Source: Hyphomicrobiales bacterium
GTDB lineage: Bacteria; Pseudomonadota; Alphaproteobacteria; Rhizobiales; Beijerinckiaceae
NCBI GenBank assembly: GCA_027489535.1
Contig: JAIXZO010000022.1
Span: 372,001-436,000, forward strand
Direction of reading: 5' to 3'
DNA length: 64,000 nucleotides
Position 1 is the first letter of the stretch; every line of letters starts with the position of its first letter. The position numbers and the translations under genes were made by a program. Positions 57,664-64,000 of the stretch are shown here, in pieces. The notes under the pieces were generated by a model. That model ran no database searches and had not been told where the DNA came from. It saw only the letters and a program-made list of their open reading frames with translations.

Positions 57664-58281
57664 GTGATCGGCAAGCTCAAGGGCACCGTGGATTCCTACG
57701 GCGAGGACTTCGTGATCCTCGACGTGCACGGCGTCGGATATGTCGTGCATTGCTCGACCAAGACGCTGACCGCGCTTCCGCAGGCCGGCGAGGCGGCGAT
57801 GCTGTCCATCGAGACCCATGTCCGCGAGGACATGATCCGGTTGTTCGGGTTCCGCTCGGATGCGGAGCGCGAGTGGTTCCGGTTGCTGCAAACCGTGCAG
57901 GGCGTGGGCTCAAAAGTCGCGCTGGCGCTGTTGTCGATCCTCGATCCCGGCGGATTGGCGACGGCGATCGGGCTGCAGGACAAGGCCGCCGTGGGCCGCG
58001 CGCCGGGCGTCGGACCCAAATTGGCGGCCCGCATCGTCGCGGAATTGAAGGACAAGGCGCCCGTATTCGGCGTGGTCGACGCCACGACGGCCAAGCTCGT
58101 CGGCGACATCGAAGACAAGCGCGCGCCCGGGCCGGTGCAGGATGCGGTGTCCGCCCTCATGAATCTCGGCTACCCGCAGGCACAGGCCTCGGCCGCCGTC
58201 GCCTCCGCCTTGCGTACGGCGGAGGAAGGCGCCGATGCCGGCACGCTCATTCGTCTCGGCCTCCGGGAGCTTGCGAAGTAG
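57664..58281 (+). CDS. ruvA: Holliday junction DNA helicase subunit RuvA (205 aa)
   Basis: It binds the four-way junction and loads Ruv[21 protein letters not shown], the helix-hairpin-helix [19 protein letters not shown] and [18 protein letters not shown], and the C-terminal RuvB-binding region [16 protein letters not shown] are present. The GTG at 57664 is the start, with GGACAAGC upstream. A small membrane protein gene separates it from ruvB. Confidence 0.96.
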   Translation: MIGKLKGTVDSYGEDFVILDVHGVGYVVHCSTKTLTALPQAGEAAMLSIETHVREDMIRLFGFRSDAEREWFRLLQTVQGVGSKVALALLSILDPGGLATAIGLQDKAAVGRAPGVGPKLAARIVAELKDKAPVFGVVDATTAKLVGDIEDKRAPGPVQDAVSALMNLGYPQAQASAAVASALRTAEEGADAGTLIRLGLRELAK

Positions 58282-58354
58282 GCTGCCGCCAAGCTAACAA
58301 TTCCTTGCCTGCGAATTTTTCGTATTCCATCAGTTTCATCGTTTGGATTTTGCC

Positions 58355-58813
58355 ATGACCGAGCGAAAGCGCGTTTTGACGCTCACGCGAACCACGACCC
58401 TTCCGAACAAGCTGTTCTTGTGTTTCGCCGGAATGGTGTTCGGCGCGCTCATGGGCACCGCCATCGCCGGCGCTTCAAGCATGGCGGCCGATCTGTTCCG
58501 GGGCCGCAGCGTCTCCTCGGTCGACGGCTTGACCGCACTGCTGACCACGTTCGTGGCGGACAACTGGCCCGGGGGAGCGGTGGCGGGTTTCGTCGCGGCG
58601 ATCGTGGTGCATTTCGCCGGGCTCCGCTCCTTCATCGCCGGCCTTTTGGGGGTCACCGTTGCCATCCTGAGCACCGCCGCCGCGAATTATCTCCAATATC
58701 CGCATTTCGGCATGCGCTGGGCCTTTCTGAGCATCCCGAAAGAGGTGCCCGTTCACGCCTTCGTCGCGGTAATCCCCGCTTGGCTGGCGGCACGGTTGCT
58801 GCGCATCGTTTGA
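58355..58813 (+). CDS. Small membrane protein between ruvA and ruvB (152 aa)
   Basis: Not recognised. The product has about three to four hydrophobic segments: [56 protein letters not shown] and [20 protein letters not shown] 58355 or a TTG four codons earlier could be the start. It is inserted between ruvA and ruvB, which usually touch. No link to recombination is evident; its codon use resembles the region. Confidence 0.75.
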   Translation: MTERKRVLTLTRTTTLPNKLFLCFAGMVFGALMGTAIAGASSMAADLFRGRSVSSVDGLTALLTTFVADNWPGGAVAGFVAAIVVHFAGLRSFIAGLLGVTVAILSTAAANYLQYPHFGMRWAFLSIPKEVPVHAFVAVIPAWLAARLLRIV

Positions 58814-58868
58814 CGGCGCGGCGGCACGCTCGTTTGCACGGTGCCGAAGGTCGTGGCACAAGCCGCCG

Positions 58869-59915
58869 ATGACCACGCCCCGCCGACTCGTGCAGCCCGA
58901 AAAGCGCGACGACGACGTCGATACGTCGCTGCGGCCGCTCGTTCTTGAAGAATTCGTGGGGCAGGCGCAGGCGCGCTCGAACCTCCGCGTCTTCATCGAA
59001 GCCGCAAAGTCGCGCAACGACGCGCTCGACCACGTTCTGTTCGTCGGGCCTCCGGGCCTCGGCAAGACGACCTTGGCGCAGATCGTCGCGCGCGAAATGG
59101 GCGTGAATTTCCGCTCCACGTCGGGCCCGGTGATCGCGAAGGCGGGCGACCTCGCGGCGCAGCTCACCAATCTCGAAGAGCGGGACGTGCTCTTCATCGA
59201 CGAAATCCACCGCCTGAACCCCTCGGTCGAGGAGATCCTTTATCCGGCGATGGAGGATTATCAGCTCGATCTGATCATCGGCGAAGGCCCGGCCGCCCGC
59301 TCGGTGAAGATCGACCTGCCGAAATTCACGCTTGTCGGCGCGACCACGCGGGCGGGTCTGCTGACCACGCCGCTGCGGGACCGTTTCGGCATCCCGGTCC
59401 GGCTGAATTTCTACACCGTCGAGGAATTGGAACTGATCGTGCGGCGCGGCTCGCGCGTCCTCGGGATTCCGATGACGGACGAGGGGGCGAACGAAATCGC
59501 AAAGCGCGCGCGCGGCACGCCGCGCATCGCCGGCCGCCTGCTGCGCCGCGTGCGAGACTTCGCCATCGTGGACGGCGTAGACTCCATTTCTCGCTCCATG
59601 GCGGACAAGGCCCTCGGGCTCCTCGACGTCGATCCGATCGGCCTCGACCAGATGGACAAACGTTACCTCAAGCTGGTCGCGATCAATTTCGGCGGCGGGC
59701 CGGTGGGAATCGAGACCATCGCGGCGGCGCTGTCCGAACCGCGTGACGCCATCGAGGACATCATCGAGCCCTATCTGCTGCAGCAGGGCTTTCTCCAGCG
59801 CACGCCGCGCGGCCGCGTGCTGACCCAGCAGGCGTTCCGGCATCTGGGATTGGCCGAACCGCGTCGCGAAGCCGGACAATTCGGCCTGTTCGCGGACGGG
59901 GACGACCTTCCGTGA
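58869..59915 (+). CDS. ruvB: Holliday junction branch migration helicase RuvB (348 aa)
   Basis: A hexameric AAA+ motor driving branch migration. Walker [12 protein letters not shown] (about residues 60-70), Walker [12 protein letters not shown], sensor [20 protein letters not shown] and the winged-helix C-terminus ([19 protein letters not shown]) are clear. It overlaps ybgC at TGATG. Confidence 0.97.
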   Translation: MTTPRRLVQPEKRDDDVDTSLRPLVLEEFVGQAQARSNLRVFIEAAKSRNDALDHVLFVGPPGLGKTTLAQIVAREMGVNFRSTSGPVIAKAGDLAAQLTNLEERDVLFIDEIHRLNPSVEEILYPAMEDYQLDLIIGEGPAARSVKIDLPKFTLVGATTRAGLLTTPLRDRFGIPVRLNFYTVEELELIVRRGSRVLGIPMTDEGANEIAKRARGTPRIAGRLLRRVRDFAIVDGVDSISRSMADKALGLLDVDPIGLDQMDKRYLKLVAINFGGGPVGIETIAAALSEPRDAIEDIIEPYLLQQGFLQRTPRGRVLTQQAFRHLGLAEPRREAGQFGLFADGDDLP

Positions 59916-60343
59916 TGCCGACCGGCGGCCGCTACGATGCGGGCATCCACGCCCTGCCCGTCCGCGTCTACTACGAGGACACCGACTTTTCCGGCGTCGT
60001 CTATCACGCCTCCTATCTCCGGTTTCTGGAGCGCGGGCGCACGGAGTTTCTGCGCGCCGTCGGCATGAACCAGCAGGACCTCCATTCGGGCGAGGCCGTC
60101 GCCTTCGCGGTGCGGCGGATGACGGTGGATTGGCTGAAGCCGGCGGTGATGGACGACGTCGTCACGGTCGAGACCCGCCCGGCCGAGGTGAAAGGGGCGT
60201 CGCTCCGGCTCGAGCAGCGCATCCTCCGCGGCGACGTCGTGCTCCTGACGGCGGACGTTCTGGTCGCTGCCGTCAGCGCAGGCAGACCCGCCCGTCTGCC
60301 GCAGGATTTGCGGGACAAGCTGTCGCCTCCGCCCTCCGTTTGA
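59915..60343 (+). CDS. ybgC: YbgC-type hotdog thioesterase, Tol-Pal associated (142 aa)
   Basis: An acyl-CoA thioesterase of the 4-hydroxybenzoyl-CoA thioesterase family. The signature RVYYEDTDFSGVVYHASYLR carries the catalytic Asp. It usually begins the tol-pal operon. The start is either GTG 59912 or ATG 59915, overlapping the ruvB stop. Confidence 0.93.
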   Translation: MPTGGRYDAGIHALPVRVYYEDTDFSGVVYHASYLRFLERGRTEFLRAVGMNQQDLHSGEAVAFAVRRMTVDWLKPAVMDDVVTVETRPAEVKGASLRLEQRILRGDVVLLTADVLVAAVSAGRPARLPQDLRDKLSPPPSV

Positions 60344-60399
60344 AGCGCGGATGCGATCCTGCACTTCGACGTTGCACCGCAACGAAAGTCGCACGCTCT

Positions 60400-60415
60400 T
60401 AACCGTCCGTTAAGG
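60400..60415. promoter_or_regulatory. Candidate CtrA box upstream of tolQ
   Basis: TTAA-CCGTCCG-TTAAG fits the CtrA consensus TTAA-N7-TTAA in full, about 171 bases before the tolQ ATG. A further TTAAC lies at 60427-60431. This 242-base gap has no gene. TolQ is a division-linked protein, so CtrA control would be plausible; the regulator itself is not in the window. Confidence 0.5.
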
Positions 60416-60585
60416 ATGCCGGCGGCTTAACTCGGATGACGGCATGGCGGCTCGATTCGCCGGGCCGCGCCCTCGTTTTGCCGGAATTTCCGCCCACTTG
60501 CTGCAGTGCACATAGGGCGATGGAGGCGGGCGGGTCGCGCGGGTTCGGGTCGAGTGCGCCGTCGACGGAAAAAGGACAAGCGCGC

Positions 60586-61305
60586 ATGAACGGTACCGAC
60601 GTGATCGCATCGGGTCTCGCCTCCACGGCGGACGAGATCACCTTCTGGACGATGTTCTGGCACGCCCATTTCGTCGTGAAGGTCGTGATGATGGGCCTGC
60701 TGGCCGTGTCCGTCTGGTCATGGGCGATCATCGTCGACAAGACGCTGCTTTATCGTCGCAACAAGGCGGCGATGGACCGTTTCGAGGAAATCTTCTGGTC
60801 GGGTCAGTCCCTCGAAGATCTCTACCGCTCGCTCGCCGACCGTCCGACCAATGCGATGGCCGCGGTGTTCATCGCGGCGATGCGCGAGTGGAAGCGGTCT
60901 TTCGAAAGCTCCGGCCGCGCTTTCACCAATCTGACGCAGCGCCTCGACAAGGTGCTCGACGTGACCATCCAGCGTGAGGTGGAACACCTCGAAGGCAAGC
61001 TTCTGGTGCTCGCCACCATCGGCTCGGCCTCGCCCTTCGTCGGCCTGTTCGGCACGGTTTGGGGCATCATGAACTCGTTCCGATCCATCGCGGCGTCCAA
61101 GAACACCTCCCTCGCCGTCGTCGCTCCGGGCATCGCGGAAGCGCTGTTCGCCACGGCCATCGGCCTGTTCGCGGCCATTCCGGCGGTCATCGCCTACAAC
61201 AAGCTGCAGGCCGAAGCGGCCAAGCAGCAGGCCCGGCTCGAAGGCTTCGCCGACGAATTCTCCGCGATCCTGTCGCGGCAGATCGACGAACGCATCGCGG
61301 CCTGA
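60586..61305 (+). CDS. tolQ: Tol-Pal proton channel subunit TolQ (239 aa)
   Basis: An inner-membrane protein that works with TolR and TolA on outer-membrane constriction at division. It has three membrane segments: [40 protein letters not shown] and [23 protein letters not shown] 60586 ([13 protein letters not shown]) gives the family length; upstream frame is not coding. It is followed by tolR at 10 bases. Confidence 0.96.
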   Translation: MNGTDVIASGLASTADEITFWTMFWHAHFVVKVVMMGLLAVSVWSWAIIVDKTLLYRRNKAAMDRFEEIFWSGQSLEDLYRSLADRPTNAMAAVFIAAMREWKRSFESSGRAFTNLTQRLDKVLDVTIQREVEHLEGKLLVLATIGSASPFVGLFGTVWGIMNSFRSIAASKNTSLAVVAPGIAEALFATAIGLFAAIPAVIAYNKLQAEAAKQQARLEGFADEFSAILSRQIDERIAA

Positions 61306-61315
61306 GGAGCAACCC

Positions 61316-61789
61316 ATGGCAATGGCGGCGGGAGCATCCGGCGGATCGGGCGGACGACGCAGACGCGGCGGGCGCAAGCATCGGCCGATGTCCGAGATCA
61401 ACATGACGCCGTTCATCGACGTGATGCTGGTGCTGCTGATCATCTTCATGGTCGCGGCCCCGCTGATCGCGACCGGCGTGCCGCTGGACCTGCCGCAGAC
61501 CAAGGCCGCGCCGCTCAACATCGACAAGCAGCCGCTGACGGTCTCCGTCGAGAAGAACGGCCAGTTGAGCCTCATGGGCGTGCTGGTCGCGCCGGAAGAA
61601 CTGACCGCCAAGCTCGCCGCCATCTCCAAGACCAACGGCGGCGCCGGCACGGACGAGCGCATCTACGTGCGCGCCGACAAGGCCATCAATTACGGGCGCG
61701 TCGCGGAGGTGATGGGCATCATCACCGCCGCCGGCTACCGCAAGGTCGCGCTCGTCAACGAACCCGACGCCCCACCCGCGAAAAAGTGA
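61316..61789 (+). CDS. tolR: Tol-Pal protein TolR (157 aa)
   Basis: A single-span inner-membrane partner of TolQ. The membrane helix [20 protein letters not shown] carries the proton-linked Asp. A Gly-rich N-terminus ([20 protein letters not shown]) precedes it. The periplasmic domain [20 protein letters not shown] follows the family. Confidence 0.95.
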   Translation: MAMAAGASGGSGGRRRRGGRKHRPMSEINMTPFIDVMLVLLIIFMVAAPLIATGVPLDLPQTKAAPLNIDKQPLTVSVEKNGQLSLMGVLVAPEELTAKLAAISKTNGGAGTDERIYVRADKAINYGRVAEVMGIITAAGYRKVALVNEPDAPPAKK

Positions 61790-61799
61790 CGGACGCACG

Positions 61800-62891
61800 G
61801 TGAAGATCGACTGGTCGAAACCCGGACTGCCCATCTCGGCGGGCGCGCATCTCGCGCTTCTCGTCGGGACGTTGGTCGCGTTTTCGTCCCAGCCGAAATT
61901 CCAGGACGCCACCGAAGCCGTCGCCGTCGAGATCGTCTCCGCCTCGGAACTGTCGCAGGTGACCAAGGGCGAGAAGACGGCCAAGGACGTGAAGCCCGAG
62001 CCCAAGCCGCGCGTCGACCGCGTGGCCGAGCGCGAGGAGATCAAGCCGCAGACGACGGCCGACGCCAAGCGCGACGTTCCCGCGCCCGTATCGCGCCCGC
62101 CGCAACCCGAGCCTGAAAAGAAGCCCGAGCCGCAGCCCGCGCCGCCGCCTCCCCCGCCTGCTCCGAAGGCGGAATTGCCGAAGCCGGAACCCAAGCCCGA
62201 GCCGAAGCCTGAACCGAAGCCTGAGCCCAAGCGCGCGCAGGAACTCGCCGAGGACGGGCTGCAGAAGGCCGAGAAGAAGCCCGAGCCGCCCAAACCCGAA
62301 CCGCCGAAGGTCGAACCTCCGAAGGTCGAGCGCAAGCCGGAGCCGCCGAAGCCTCCGCAGCCCGATCAGCTCGCCAAGCTGATCGAGGACGCGAAGAAGG
62401 ACGCCAAACCCGCGCCCGCACCCAAGGCCGAGCCGACCCAGAAGCCGTTCAACCCGAACGACATCAAGAAGCTGCTCGAATCCAAGGAAAAGCCCCAGCA
62501 GGCGGGTTCGACCGGCGCGGAAACCAACAAGGTTGCCTCGCTCGGCTCGCCCACCGCGAGCGGCGCCAAGATGAATCCGAGCCAGAAGGATCAGCTCGGC
62601 TCGATCATCAAGGACCAGCTCGCGCAGTGCTGGAGCCCGCCCGCCGGCGTAACCGAAGGCGAGAGCCTGAAGCCCGTCATCAAGGTCAGTCTGCAACAGG
62701 ACGGATCGTTGATCGGCGTGCCTGCGGTCGCCAACGACCAGTCGAACCCGGCCTTCCGCGCGATGGCCGACAGCGCCGTGCGCGCCGTGCGCCGGTGTTC
62801 GCCTTTCAAGATCCCCGCCCAGTTCCTGCCGTTCTATGGTGATTGGAAGGACTGGACGATCATCTTCGACCCCCGGGAGATGCTCGGATGA
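61800..62891 (+). CDS. tolA: Tol-Pal protein TolA (363 aa)
   Basis: It spans the periplasm from TolQR to Pal/TolB. A GTG start at 61800 gives one N-terminal helix ([20 protein letters not shown]), a long Pro/Lys/Glu repeat region (PEPKPEPK type, about residues 75-185) and a C-terminal globular domain ([40 protein letters not shown]). The two Cys residues may form a disulphide. It overlaps tolB by 4 bases. Confidence 0.95.
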   Translation: MKIDWSKPGLPISAGAHLALLVGTLVAFSSQPKFQDATEAVAVEIVSASELSQVTKGEKTAKDVKPEPKPRVDRVAEREEIKPQTTADAKRDVPAPVSRPPQPEPEKKPEPQPAPPPPPPAPKAELPKPEPKPEPKPEPKPEPKRAQELAEDGLQKAEKKPEPPKPEPPKVEPPKVERKPEPPKPPQPDQLAKLIEDAKKDAKPAPAPKAEPTQKPFNPNDIKKLLESKEKPQQAGSTGAETNKVASLGSPTASGAKMNPSQKDQLGSIIKDQLAQCWSPPAGVTEGESLKPVIKVSLQQDGSLIGVPAVANDQSNPAFRAMADSAVRAVRRCSPFKIPAQFLPFYGDWKDWTIIFDPREMLG

Positions 62892-64000
62892 GCATGCCGC
62901 CCGACGAGGACCGACCCATGCAACGCCTTTCGATGATGCACCGCCGATCCTTCCTCATGCTCGCCGGGTCCGCCGCGCTCGTCTCGCCGGCCGCGGCGCA
63001 GATGTCGATCACGCTGGACCGCGGCAATTTCCAGCCGATGCCCATCGCGATCACCGATTTTTCCGGACCCGATGCGGCGATGGCGCAACAGCTCTCGGCG
63101 ATCATCACCAACAACCTCAAGCGCTCCGGCGTCTTCGCGCCCGTCGACAAGGCGGCCTTCATCGAGAAGACCACCAATCCGGACGCGACGCCGCGCTTCG
63201 ACGCCTGGAAGGTGATCAACGCGCAGGCGCTCGTGACCGGCAAAGTCGTACGAGACCCCTCGGGACGCCTCAAGACCGAGTTCCGGCTGTGGGACGTGTT
63301 CGGCGGCAAGCAGGATCTCGGTCAGCAATATTTCACCGACCCGAACAATTGGCGCCGCGTCGCGCACATCATCTCGGACGCGATCTATTCCAAGATCACC
63401 GGCGAGAAGGGCTTCTTCGACACGCGCGTCGTCTTCGTCGACGAGACGGGCCCGAAGGACAAGCGCGTGAAGCGCCTCGCAATCATGGATCAGGACGGCG
63501 CGAACGTCCGCTTCCTCACCCGCGGCGAGGATTTGGTCGTCACCCCGCGCTTCTCGCCGTCGAGCCAGGAAGTGACCTACATGTCCTTCGGCGCGGGCGA
63601 CCCGAAGGTCTATCTGCTCAACATCGAGACCGGGCAGCGCGAAGTCGTCGGCAATTTCCCCGGCATGACCTTCTCGCCCCGCTTCTCGCCGGACGGGCAG
63701 CGCATCGTGATGAGCCTGTCGCAGGGCTCGTCGTCGAACCTGTTCGTCATGGACCTGCGCTCGCGCAACACGACGCGTCTGACCGACACCAACGCCATCG
63801 ACACGTCGCCGTCCTATTCGCCGGACGCCTCGCAGATCGTGTTCGAGAGCGACCGCGGCGGGACGCAGCAGCTCTACATCATGCCGGCCTCGGGCGGCGG
63901 GGCGAAGCGCATCTCTTTCGGGCAGGGTCGCTATTCGACGCCGGTCTGGTCGCCGCGCGGCGACTATGTCGCCTTCACCAAGCAGAGCGGCGGCACGTTT
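62888..64000 (+). CDS. tolB: Tol-Pal periplasmic protein TolB, cut by the right window edge
   Basis: A periplasmic beta-propeller that binds Pal and TolA. The N-terminus, from ATG 62888 or 62918, has [20 protein letters not shown], a signal with a twin-arginine-like pair. The N-terminal domain [20 protein letters not shown] is followed by propeller blades ([40 protein letters not shown]). The reading frame is open at base 64000, so 371 residues are seen and about 60-80 are missing. Confidence 0.95.
   Translation, partial: MSMPPDEDRPMQRLSMMHRRSFLMLAGSAALVSPAAAQMSITLDRGNFQPMPIAITDFSGPDAAMAQQLSAIITNNLKRSGVFAPVDKAAFIEKTTNPDATPRFDAWKVINAQALVTGKVVRDPSGRLKTEFRLWDVFGGKQDLGQQYFTDPNNWRRVAHIISDAIYSKITGEKGFFDTRVVFVDETGPKDKRVKRLAIMDQDGANVRFLTRGEDLVVTPRFSPSSQEVTYMSFGAGDPKVYLLNIETGQREVVGNFPGMTFSPRFSPDGQRIVMSLSQGSSSNLFVMDLRSRNTTRLTDTNAIDTSPSYSPDASQIVFESDRGGTQQLYIMPASGGGAKRISFGQGRYSTPVWSPRGDYVAFTKQSGGTF

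Noticed and set aside
62150-62360. The PEPKPEPK repeats in tolA as an unusual element
   Set aside because: Low-complexity Pro/Lys/Glu stretches are normal in the periplasm-spanning part of TolA.

Overview
The window reads as chromosomal DNA of a high-GC alphaproteobacterium, most likely of the order Hyphomicrobiales (Rhizobiales). The evidence is the presence of lineage-typical genes (trcR/DUF1013, DUF1192, rcdA/DUF1465), the rluD-rpoH pair, the zapA-6S RNA-formyltetrahydrofolate cyclo-ligase order, a 302-residue RpoH and an FtsH/TilS/GlmM neighbourhood. The genus cannot be fixed from the sequence alone. Genes are densely packed, often with 4-base ATGA overlaps. No insertion sequence, phage gene, CRISPR array or rRNA was seen.

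Bases 1-18.5 kb hold most of a type III secretion system (T3SS). On the minus strand, reading right to left, a lipoprotein secretin (sctC) is followed by sctS, sctT, sctU, sctN, sctO, sctP, a split sctQ (two genes) and sctR. After a promoter region come a SycD-like chaperone, two translocators (sctE, sctB), a CesT-like chaperone and two more TPR chaperones, the last cut by the window edge. On the plus strand lies a trio that looks like the needle subunit and its two co-chaperones. Converging on it is a minus-strand block with two or three CesT-like chaperones, a 665-residue protein that is the best effector candidate, and a small membrane protein. The genes sctV, sctJ, sctD, sctL, sctK, sctI and sctW are not in the window.

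Bases 18.6-40 kb return to housekeeping: a periplasmic beta-carbonic anhydrase, a small lipoprotein, tRNA-Glu(CTC), rluD, rpoH, purA, an amidotransferase, a DMT-family exporter, serA, serC and glmM. Two paralogous membrane acyltransferases are inserted before ftsH, tilS, cpoB and pal. Several palindromic intergenic repeat families lie in the gaps from 25 to 31 kb and at 44 kb.

Bases 40-64 kb carry cell-cycle and envelope genes (trcR, DUF1192, rcdA), rpmE, an exporter of the MsbA type, a MotA/MotB-like proton-channel pair, suhB, a ThiE-like gene, and the glycolysis/Calvin-type block fba-pgk-gap-tkt. These are followed by zapA, 6S RNA, a folate enzyme, a YmdB-like phosphodiesterase, yebC, ruvC, ruvA, ruvB, ybgC and tolQ-tolR-tolA-tolB, the last cut by the right edge.

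The tol-pal cluster, normally one run from ruvC to glmM in this order, is split here: pal-cpoB-tilS-ftsH-glmM run leftward from 39.9 kb while ruvC to tolB run rightward from 57 kb. Candidate CtrA boxes lie in front of both halves. The most novel parts are the permuted T3SS operon, the chaperone-rich effector block, and the split tol-pal cluster.
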